From Nostoc sp. TCL26-01 (GTDB taxonomy: Bacteria > Cyanobacteriota > Cyanobacteriia > Cyanobacteriales > Nostocaceae), in NCBI RefSeq assembly GCF_013393945.1, contig NZ_CP040300.1, positions 1 to 64,000 of the forward strand: DNA of 64,000 nucleotides. The letters are read 5' to 3'. Shown here piece after piece: positions 51,958-63,100 of the stretch (the stretch's first letter is position 1; each line of letters starts with the position of its first letter). A program made the translations under genes and the position numbers. The notes under the pieces are model-generated. The model had not been told where the DNA came from, did not search any database, and saw only the letters and a program-made list of their open reading frames with translations.

Positions 51958-54298
51958 GGAGGAAAACGTTTTCCTCCAACTACCGAATTAGTCCAGAACG
52001 CCAATGCCTAATCTGCCTGCTGAGATCATAAGCGCACTACGAGAAGGTCAAGTTGACTTTACCAAAGCTAGGGCGATCGCTTGTGTAGAAAGTGAGCAGC
52101 ATCATAAAACACTGAGCTTGCTTCTGTGTTACATCGTGCCATCCTATCAAAAGTCGTGATAAAAATTTGGAGGAAAACGTTTTCCTCCAACTACCGAATT
52201 AGTCCAGAACGCCAATGCCTAATCTGCCTGCTGAGATCATAAGCGCACTACGAGAAGGTCAAGTTGACTTTACCAAAGCTAGGGCGATCGCTTGTGTAGA
52301 AAGTGAGCAGCATCATAAAACACTGAGCTTGCTTCTGTGTTACATCGTGCCATCCTATCAAAAGTCGTGATAAAAATTTGGAGGAAAACGTTTTCCTCCA
52401 ACTACCGAATTAGTCCAGAACGCCAATGCCTAATCTGCCTGCTGAGATCATAAGCGCACTACGAGAAGGTCAAGTTGACTTTACCAAAGCTAGGGCGATC
52501 GCTTGTGTAGAAAGTGAGCAGCATCATAAAACACTGAGCTTGCTTCTGTGTTACATCGTGCCATCCTATCAAAAGTCGTGATAAAAATTTGGAGGAAAAC
52601 GTTTTCCTCCAACTACCGAATTAGTCCAGAACGCCAATGCCTAATCTGCCTGCTGAGATCATAAGCGCACTACGAGAAGGTCAAGTTGACTTTACCAAAG
52701 CTAGGGCGATCGCTTGTGTAGAAAGTGAGCAGCATCATAAAACACTGAGCTTGCTTCTGTGTTACATCGTGCCATCCTATCAAAAGTCGTGATAAAAATT
52801 TGGAGGAAAACGTTTTCCTCCAACTACCGAATTAGTCCAGAACGCCAATGCCTAATCTGCCTGCTGAGATCATAAGCGCACTACGAGAAGGTCAAGTTGA
52901 CTTTACCAAAGCTAGGGCGATCGCTTGTGTAGAAAGTGAGCAGCATCATAAAACACTGAGCTTGCTTCTGTGCTACATCGTGCCATCCTGTAAAAAGTCG
53001 TGATAAAAATTTGGAGGAAAACGTTTTCCTCCAACTACCGAATTAGTCCAGAACGCCAATGCCTAATCTGCCTGCTGAGATCATAAGCGCACTACGAGAA
53101 GGTCAAGTTGACTTTACCAAAGCTAGGGCGATCGCTTGTGTAGAAAGTGAGCAGCATCATAAAACACTGAGCTTGCTTCTGTGCTACATCGTGCCATCCT
53201 GTAAAAAGTCGTGATAAAAATTTGGAGGAAAACGTTTTCCTCCAACTACCGAATTAGTCCAGAACGCCAATGCCTAATCTGCCTGCTGAGATCATAAGCG
53301 CACTACGAGAAGGTCAAGTTGACTTTACCAAAGCTAGGGCGATCGCTTGTGTAGAAAGTGAGCAGCATCATAAAACACTGAGCTTGCTTCTGTGCTACAT
53401 CGTGCCATCCTGTAAAAAGTCGTGATAAAAATTTGGAGGAAAACGTTTTCCTCCAACTACCGAATTAGTCCAGAACGCCAATGCCTAATCTGCCTGCTGA
53501 GATCATAAGCGCACTACGAGAAGGTCAAGTTGACTTTACCAAAGCTAGGGCGATCGCTTGTGTAGAAAGTGAGCAGCATCATAAAACACTGAGCTTGCTT
53601 CTGTGCTACATCGTGCCATCCTGTAAAAAGTCGTGATAAAAATTTGGAGGAAAACGTTTTCCTCCAACTACCGAATTAGTCCAGAACGCCAATGCCTAAT
53701 CTGCCTGCTGAGATCATAAGCGCACTACGAGAAGGTCAAGTTGACTTTACCAAAGCTAGGGCGATCGCTTGTGTAGAAAGTGAGCAGCATCATAAAACAC
53801 TGAGCTTGCTTCTGTGCTACATCGTGCCATCCTGTAAAAAGTCGTGATAAAAATTTGGAGGAAAACGTTTTCCTCCAACTACCGAATTAGTCCAGAACGC
53901 CAATGCCTAATCTGCCTGCTGAGATCATAAGCGCACTACGAGAAGGTCAAGTTGACTTTACCAAAGCTAGGGCGATCGCTTGTGTAGAAAGTGAGCAGCA
54001 TCATAAAACACTGAGCTTGCTTCTGTGCTACATCGTGCCATCCTGTAAAAAGTCGTGATAAAAATTTGGAGGAAAACGTTTTCCTCCAACTACCGAATTA
54101 GTCCAGAACGCCAATGCCTAATCTGCCTGCTGAGATCATAAGCGCACTACGAGAAGGTCAAGTTGACTTTACCAAAGCTAGGGCGATCGCTTGTGTAGAA
54201 AGTGAGCAGCATCATAAAACACTGAGCTTGCTTCTGTGCTACATCGTGCCATCCTGTAAAAAGTCGTGATAAAAATTTGGAGGAAAACGTTTTCCTCC
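51958..54298. repeat. Eleven exact 211-bp tandem units with twelve 20-bp palindromes, parB-derived
   Basis: GGAGGAAAACGTTTTCCTCC starts at 51958 and then every 211 bp to 54279. Between palindromes the sequence is a rearranged piece of parB: 'aatctgcctgctgagatcat' and 'ctagggcgatcgcttgtgta' match parB downstream of its palindrome, while 'acatcgtgccatcc' matches parB upstream of it. The first four units read TGTGTTACATCG and CCTATCAAAAG; the last seven read TGTGCTACATCG and CCTGTAAAAAG. Each unit also holds one HIP1 octamer and a 51-codon open frame (MPNLPAEIISALREGQVDFT...). After the last palindrome the sequence returns to a parB-like 'aacttcaaactatcg'. Candidate plasmid centromere. Confidence 0.9.
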
Positions 54299-54386
54299 AA
54301 CTTCAAACTATCGTATCAGTCTCTTATTCTCGAAAAGAATTTATCCGTTTATGGGTTAAGCCTTGCAGGTTACTTTGTCCATTTGG
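54299..54386. other. Short junction after the array
   Basis: The first 24 bases (54299-54322) match parB just after its palindrome, with one change; similarity then ends. The remainder separates the array from the 3' end of the subtilase-type gene. Confidence 0.6.
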
Positions 54387-57044
54387 TTAAATGACCACAA
54401 TATTCGTAGAATCAATCACAGGTTTAGTTGACAGAGTGGCGATTTGAACTTTAAGGCTAGAACCTGTGCCGTCAACATCAAAGAAAAGTGCGCCAGTAGA
54501 TTGATTATAAATAAAGCGATCGCTCTCATCCTTGGCTACTGTTCCTAAAACAAACTGAGTCTCAAACAGAGTACCAGTCACAAGTCCGCCACCAAAACCA
54601 GCAGCATCAACACGAATCTTATCATCGGTAGAATTAAAGTCTGTGATGGTGTCAATGCCATGACCAATTGGTGAGGAGAAGCTAAAAATATCTTTTCCAG
54701 TACCACCAGTGAGAGTATCCTTACCAACACCACCAACAAGAATATCATCACCATTATTCCCAGTCAGTTTATCGTTACCACCCAAACCAAAAATAGTATC
54801 GTTCCCAGCACCACCAGAAACATCATCATCACCATTACCACCGATGAAAGTGTCGTTACCACTACCGAGGTCAACAGTTGCATTCTGATAACTACCTAAC
54901 AATGTGATGACATCATTACCACCTTGAGGGTTGTTAATTGGTTCATCTCCCTTCAAGTTGATGAAGAATTTACTATTGTTCATCGTGACTGTAATGTTGT
55001 CGTCGCCGTAACCGCCGGTAATTTTGCCATCAGAACGTGGAGCAGTGTTGGGATTATTATCATTATCCCAGTTGGCAGCAAAGGTAACGTTGATTGTGTC
55101 GTTACCCAAACCACCGTGCGCCCCTAAAATTCCATCAGGATCAGTTATGGTATCGTCGCCATCACCACCAAACATCCGATCAAATCTGCCAGTCCCGCCA
55201 TCGATAGTGTCGTTACCAGCTAAACCTTCTATATAATCATCGCCACCAAAGCCGTTGATGATATCTGCACCTGGAGTGCCAGAGAGGGAATTGTTCGTAT
55301 CATTGCCAGGAATGACGTTAGAGGCTGTCACTCTCAGAGCAAAAATGTCTGAGGCGGTAGCGCCTTGAGTATCACTGGCTGTGATTTTGATATTCACAAT
55401 ACCCGCATTGCTAGTGACGGGAGTGCCGCTAAAGGTACGAGTATTAGTATTAAAACTCAACCAGCTTGGTAAAGGATCACCATTTTCGAGGGTGGCGCTG
55501 TAAGTGAGGGTATCGCCAGCGTCTACATCAGAGAAAGTGTTTTGGGGAATGGTAAAGTTGAAGCTGTTACTGATTGTAGCTGTTTGGTCAGCGATCGCCT
55601 GACCCAAAGTTGGGGCATCATTAGTATTAGCCACTGTCAGGGTGAAGATATCATCAACACTTGCCCCAGAACTATCAGTAGCGGTGAGTGTGATGTTGAC
55701 ACTACCGACATCACTGTTAGTAGGTGTACTGGCATTGAAAGTCAGCCAGCTTGGTGTAGTTGCCGAGTAGGTGAGTGTGTCGCCGACATCGATGTCGCTG
55801 AAAGTGTTGGCAGGAATTTGCAAGGTGAAGGGGGTATCTTCAGTAGCGGTTTGATTGGCGATCGCATTCCCCAATATCGGTGCATCATTAGTATTAGCCA
55901 CTGTCAGGGTGAAGGTATCATCAACACTTGCCCCTGCACTATCAGTGGCGGTGACTGTGATATTAACAGCACCCACATCACTATTTCCAGGAGTCCCGCT
56001 AAATGTGCGAGTTGTGGCATTGAAAGTCAGCCAGCTTGGTGCAGTTGCCGAGTAGGTGAGTGTGTCGCCTGCATCGATGTCGCTGAAAGTGTTGGCAGGA
56101 ATTTGGAAGGTGAAGAGGGTATCTTCAGTAGCGGTTTGATTGGCGATCGCACTCCCCAAAGTTGGTGCATCATTAGTATTAGTCACTGTCAGGGTGAAGG
56201 TATCATCAATGCTTGCCCCTGCATTATCAGTAGCGGTGACTTTAATATTAATAGTACCCACATCACTGTTAGTAGGTGTACCGCTAATAGTCCGAGTTGC
56301 GGCAGCAAAGGTTAGCCAACTTGGTAAAGTTGTAGTGTAAGTCAAAACATTACCAGCATCGGCATCAACAAAAGTGTTTGCTGGGATGACAAAGGTAAAG
56401 TTTGTATCTTCATTAACACTTTGATCGGCGATGGGGTTAGCAACCGTGGGTGCTTGATTACCTGTGATTTGTTGGTTGCCGAAATCAATACCTGTGCGTA
56501 CTTCACCTGCTGTTAGGTTGATAGTGTGGACTTGATTGATGGTATTATCCGATGTGGTCGTGCCGTTATTGTTATTGTTGTTACCTGGGTTAACGGGATC
56601 AGGATTAGGACTTGTACCACTGAGGCTGAGAATACCTGCCGCCAGTTTCAACAAATCTACGCGGGGGTAATTTTCTCCTGTGTTGGTAACGTTATCATTT
56701 TCGTTATCACCATCGTTGATAATGACACTGTTGGTATCCAGGAGATTACGGAACTCTGAGACGGTCAATTTACGACCGAGTTTTTCTTGGGCTATCTGTT
56801 GTGCTAGGGTTGCCACACCTGTAATGTAAGCGGTGGCTTGGCTAGTTCCACCCAAGGTAGTTGTCCCACCGTTGGCGTTTGCACCTGTAATTAAGATACC
56901 GGGAGCAAAGATATCTAAAAGATTAGGATCGCGTTGGGAGAAACTAGCGATTTGATCAGCCGTAGTTGTATAATCTATTGCCCCACCGACAAAGTTTTTC
57001 GGCCCGCCAAAGTTACCCGCCCACACTGCACCGACGGCGATCAC
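54387..57044 (-). pseudogene. C-terminal part of a giant subtilase/RTX surface protein, after an in-frame amber codon
   Basis: 885 codons from a GTG; really the continuation of the same reading frame as the gene at 57105-64000. It starts in the peptidase S8 domain and contains the catalytic serine motif GGTSQATAYITG. Next come an Asn-rich linker, four putative-Ig repeats (PTLGxAIANQTATEDT...PSWLTFN), one of which lacks about six residues (FNASTPTNSDVG), then RTX-type calcium-binding repeats (GGDDYIEGLAGNDTIDGG, GGNGDDDVSGGAGNDTI) and a closing domain with RFIYNQSTGALFFDVDG. RTX ends usually direct type I secretion. Separate translation from the GTG is unlikely to give an active protease, since the Asp and His are upstream. 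Confidence 0.8.
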
Positions 57045-57104
57045 ATTGGGATCGATGGCTGGGTAAGCTAGTCCGGAATTGCTGCTGTATTGGTAGAAAC
57101 TGTT

Positions 57105-60100
57105 CTAAGCGGCGGCGTTGATGATGATATTTTGGGAGGCGATCGCTGCTAATTCATCCCCAATACCATAACGAGAGGTAGCTGTAGTCCAGTTTTGACT
57201 ATCTCCGATAGAAAGGTTGACAGATGCAATATTATATGTATTGCTATTAGTTGCTACCCATTGCAAAGCCTTTTCCAAGTCGGCAAAACTACCAGCACCG
57301 TTATCTTTAAAGACTTTTAAGGCGATGATATTAGAATTAGGGGCAACACTACTAAAGATGCTGGCAATGTGAGAACCGTGATTATTTTGATCGCTTGCGT
57401 CTGCGTCGTTGTCAGCAAAGTCGTATTGATAGACGATTTTATCAGCAATGCCGTTATTATCAGCATCAGCCCCAAAGAAGGGATGATTTAAGTCAATCCC
57501 AGTGTCAATAATGACGCTTGTGAAACCATTACCTTTGATGTTAGCAAAGCGACTATCTGCCCAGAAGTTATTCAGGTTAATCAAGGAAATTGCTTGAGAG
57601 TCGCCTGCACTAGTAATCGTGGTACTAGGAGTTTCGAGGGGAGGCGTAACGGTAACATTTGACGGTGCTTCATCATCAATAATTGTGACAGTAGCAATAC
57701 TTTGATTTCCAAGAACCGCGCCACCTGTGGGGTTAGTCAGCTTAATGGTGAAATATTCATTGCCTTCGACTTTGCTATCATTACGAATCTTGATAGCTTG
57801 AGAATTACCTAACAGGGCATTTTGCACAGAAATGAGTTTGCTGGTTTCATTTTCTGCGAATGTAATTGTAAACGGCACATTATTGAAATCATTATTGACG
57901 GAACTAGCTGCACAACTACAACCAGCAGCCGTACCATCAGTAAAGCTCAGTGTGGCACTAACTGCACTACTGCTGTTACCTGTGCGAGTTACCCAAACTT
58001 CTGTGATAGCTGTGCCGTCTTCCTTGACTATGTAATTAGCTGCACTAAAGTTGAGTTGTATCTGAGTGCGATCGCCAGGGGAAATAATATCTAAACTGGG
58101 AATAGCCAGGGGAATGTCAGCGTTAGTAGTAGTAATGCTAGTACCGGGGAAAGTTTGCTTCCATCCTGGTTGCTGTACTTCCGCAACAGTGTAAATTCCT
58201 GGACGCAGATTGGTAAATTGATAATTACCGTTAGCGTCGGTGGTGGTTGAGATTTCGCCGTTATCTAATTGTCCGTTGCTGTTGCTGTCAAGATAAATTG
58301 TCCAACCTTGTAATCCTGGTTCACCTGTATCTTTCACACCGTCGCCATCGATGTCATTCCACTTCATCCCCCGAATTTCGGCATCGTTATCGGTGATGTT
58401 GACGGCGATATCAGGTAAGGTGACATTACTGTAATTGGCATCTATACTGCTGACACTGTGACTGATGCTGCTAGTGTGATTACCTTCAGGAATAGTGTCG
58501 TTAACTGCTGTGACGGTAACTGTTTGGGGAATATTCCAGTTAGCAGAGGTGAAGGTGAGAGTAGTTTTATCGGTGGTAATTTGACTACCAGGATTTAAGG
58601 TGATAGTGACATCTGCTGTAGGTTGAGTTCTCAAGACGAGAGTGTAACTATCAGTGTTACCACCTTCAGTGACGACTGTGCTACCAGCACTTTGAGTTAC
58701 AGTAATGCCAGGAGTAGGAGGTGCAGCAATGGTGAAATTGGTAGTTTTTGCTGCATCTCCAAGATTACCAGCGTTATCTTGAACTGTGGTTGCATCAACC
58801 TGTAACTCATAAATTCCAGGGGTGTTGAAGTTGCTTAACCCATTGATGCGGTAGGTTGTACCGGAGAGATATGTAACGGTTACAGTGTCAGGGAGGGTGA
58901 GATTTTCCCCGTTGCGTGAGAGGGTGATGTCGTTTTTATCGAAGGTATTTAGGTTGATTTGTTCTGAGAAGCGAACATCAATAAAGTCAACAGGGGTAAT
59001 AACAGAGTTTTGCGGAACGTTGAGGAATTCAGTAATTGTTGGTTGAGTGACATCAGCAAACAGACTTAAAGTAGTTGTCGTGATATTTCCAGCAACATCT
59101 TGCACTCGCACATCCACATCTCTGCTACCGGGAGAGGGGAGTTGAATGTCACCGCTAAAGCTAGTGCCGGTGACAGTTGCTTGTCCTAAAATTTGGGCGG
59201 TGGTTTTATCAATCAGGGAGACACGTAAACCCGCTTCACCCAAATCACCAGTGACAGTCACCGAAGTACTATTAACCCGAATTTGCCCGAATTGGTTGAG
59301 GACTCCCAAACTAGCCGAGGCTGTCTGCAAGCTATTTGGGGATGGGGTAGCTGTGACAGCAACATTAGTAGGAACAGTCGGTGCAACAGTATCCATCACC
59401 CAAGTTTCGGACTGTGTACCTGTACCCGCGTTACCAGATAAATCTTGAATACCGCTACCGTTGACGGTGAGGATGTAATTTCCATCTGTTGTAGTTAACC
59501 CACTTAGTCCATTGATGCGGTAGGTGGTATCGTTAACGGCGGTGACGGTGACAGCGTTAGTAATTAAATTCGTGCCACTGTTGCGAGTCAGGGTGATATC
59601 TTGCCAAGTGAAGGTGCTAAGGTCGATTTTTTCTGAGAAGATGACGTTGAGAGAAGAGACAGGTTGATTGCGGGGGTCAGCCAACAAATCTACAATGTCG
59701 GTAACTATCGGTGCAGTGGTATCAGCGTTACCTGTAGCTGTTTTAATCCAGGTTTCGCTAACTGCGCCTGTACCGAATTTACCGCCAATGTCTGCAATTC
59801 CGGCTGCATTAACTGTGAGTAGATAAGTACCATCTATGTTAGTTAAGTTACTCAGTCCGGTAATTTGGAAACGGGTAGGAGATTGGGCGACAATGGTGAC
59901 AGCACTAGTAATCAGATTTGCCCCACCGTTAAGAGTTAACGTAATATCGCTGCTATCAAATGTGTCAATTTTAACTGCTTCTGAGAAGTCAACAGCGATG
60001 GCATTTACAGGAGTGGAACGGGGGTCTGGGGTGACATCGATGATGTCGGTGATGCTGGGGCCGCCTGGAGTGTAGATGACGGTGTAGGTGGTGTTGCCTG

Positions 60101-63100
60101 CGGTAGAATTGCGATCGAGGAAATGCAGAATATTTTCGTAGACGGGACGACCTGTAGCGGGGAAGGTGCGGTCTGTTGTCCAAACATTATCTAGTTTGAC
60201 TTCTGTACCATCAGCACGCAATACCTTCTGGATATCAAATTGGGCGTTGCTGGGGTCAGCGAGGCGGAAATAATTCCAACCTGCGTTAACAGTAGTGGAA
60301 ATCTGTACGCTGAGGTCACTCAGAGTTGCAGGTGCATCGGCGGTGATACTAGTTGCAGCGTTGACGGGTGCTGTTCCCCCCTGACTGAAGTAGAGAGTAT
60401 CAGGAGTGAATTTCGCGTCAAAGATATCGTTAACTAAAAAGTCGGGGAGTCCGTCATCAGTTGGTTGGGTGACTTGGACTTTGTGAATTAATTCGTGAAT
60501 TTTGACATCTTTAATTAAGGAAAGTTCAGCCTTACCGAGATTATTGATATGTTCAAAGGTAGCTTTGTACTCAATGAATTTACCTTGCAGGGAAGATTTC
60601 AGCAACCAGTCAGCAACGGCGGTTTGTCCGGCGGCAATATTGCCGAAATCTACTGTTAAAGAAGGACTGACACCAGTACCATTCACTTCCGAACCGATAA
60701 TTTGGAAGTCTACCAGCAGACCTTTTTCATTATCAATAATCTTCGGTTGACCAGAGGTAATTTTTAAATTCTTCGCTTCCCCTTTGCCTTCGTTTCTCAC
60801 TAATACAGCTAGGGAGTAAGGAACGGAGGTTTCAATAATATCATCGGTGAAGGGGTCATCAGCGAAAACATCTCGTTGATGGAAGTAGTCGAGATACAGT
60901 TCCGCTTGGGGGTAAACGGTGATGGGAGCAGCAAGCAAGGGAACTATTATTTGACTGCCATTTTCAGTGTAGCTGAGAGTCCCACCGATGGTGTATTGGC
61001 TGGGAATTTCCGGTGCTGCGAGGTTAGTGGGGATAAATGTCCATTGGGCGGAACCGATACCTTCATCTACACTAGTTGTCGGGTCATCGCCTCTGAGGAT
61101 ACCCGTACCATCAACGGCGGTAATATTTTTGAGAATGGGGTTGGTGATACCGAATAAGTCGTTGACAATTCTGCCGTTTGCATCTTTGATTTGAAGAGTA
61201 ACAGAGAGGTTTTCCAGGTTGCTGCTGTTGCCGTTTTCGATTTCCAGTGCGCCCAAGAAGGCGGCACGAGTCATTACTGCCTCTTGGTCAATTTTGATTT
61301 TGACCGTAGCGCAGACCCCTCCTTCACCACTGAGAGATTCGTATAACTCATTACTTAAACCCAGCGTGGCATCATACAAGTCTTCGTAACCTTCACTTTC
61401 AAGAACTGTCTTGAATTGATCAATCTGGGATTCAAGGGTTTGCAACTGATCAATTGCCATGAAATCTGGGTTTTGATCTGCACTCAGGTCTGCTTTACTG
61501 AAGATTCCTTGGCTGTAATACTCTATGTTGCGATTCCATCGAGCAATAAATTTATTGACATCATCTGCTGTTAATGGTTGCGGAAAGTCTAAAATTAGAA
61601 GTTGTTCCCGCTCCGTATCGGATATTTTAAACTTCTCAATGGTATCGCCTTGAGCATATTCTTTAAAAGCCTGATGCCAAGCTTGCAAAATGGGCTGGTT
61701 TTCATCACTTACTTTAAGCCAAACCGCATCCCCATAGTAGTTTAAGGCAACTTCATTCAGAACATCCCAGTAGGTTGTATATCGCTGTAGAGTCTGGAGT
61801 CCACTAGCAACATTGGCAGGAGTAAGAGCATTTATGGTTAAGCTCAGTCCCTCAGGCCCATCACCACCGCCACCATCACCACCAAATCCTTCAAAACAGA
61901 GGTTTTCTAAACAGTCCAGAGGTTCTGGTGGGTCACAAATTTCTGACGGTTTAGGAAGCTCAAGATAGTTTCCTTCTTTAAAGTCTTTGATACCATTGGC
62001 AATATTAACCCAGCAGTTAATTCCACCTACAACTGCGCCAATTAACCCTTTAGCTTTGCCGCCTAATGAACGGATAATACAGGAAAGAGCTTGAAGATTT
62101 TTCTCCTTGCATGGGTCACAGTTAGAGTCTTGTAAGTTTACTTCAATCGGGGTGACACGACTACCAGTGCCACCGCCACCACCGCCATTACCGCCACCCC
62201 ACCAGCCGCCACCGCCACCCCACCAGCCACCACCGCCGCTACCCCCACCGCCAGGAGTGGTACAGTTACCTTCTACATTAAAAATAGGAATAGGGATATC
62301 TCGTGTAATTTCTTCCCCAGCACACTCATAGGAATAATCGATACTGGCTGAAATGCTACAGGGAACAGAGGGGGTTGATTGTATGGCGAGTTCCCCACCC
62401 GCAGGAGTTAGGGTATCAAAGTCGGCAATGCGGGTAATCCGCACAGGGACGGTGATAGAACTTTTCGCCGCTAGAGTATCAATATTATTTATGAGAGCTT
62501 CGATTTTGTAGAAGGGGTGATCACCAAAGTCTAAATCAATGTCATGAGCAGAAATCAAACCATGATTTGTGGCGGTAACATTAATTTGCATTACCTGACC
62601 AACCACCTGCAATTGATCTAAATCAATGAAACTAGGTTCAATGACTACCGTAGGAATAGGAACATTAGTTTCAAAAACACTTTCAATGCTGATCGTATAT
62701 TGATCCTGAATTTCTGTCGGTGTTACCGTCCAGGTATATTTAACTGTTTGGCGAGACAAGAAAGCTTGAACGTTTTCAGTTTCTCCTGCTTCGATATAAA
62801 TATTTTTCTCATAGGAGTCGTGACTATCGGCACTAATCCGTAGTTTATAATATCCCTCGGCTAAATCCGTTTTTGATAAAACTCCATCAGCATCTTGTTC
62901 AGAAAAGATTACCCTGCCACTAAACGGATCGATCAGTGAAATTGTGGCATTTGCTAACCTTGGTGAACCTTCAGTAAAGAAGAATAATTCATCGACTACA
63001 TTAATACTTAGATTGCCTTTCGCCTCTGAAACCGCACGGAAATTGAAAGGTAATCTTAACGATGTCTCCGCACCTGCAATTACTAAATCGCCGTTATAAA

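Noticed and set aside
51958..54298. CRISPR array
   Set aside because: The 211-bp period is far too long, the whole unit repeats without variable spacers, and no cas gene is near.
55542..56315. Plus-strand 257-codon reading frame
   Set aside because: It is antisense to the repeated Ig-like part of the subtilase gene and its own repeats simply mirror those; no family features.
62107..62331. Plus-strand proline-rich reading frame
   Set aside because: Antisense to the Gly/Trp-rich run of the surface-protein gene.
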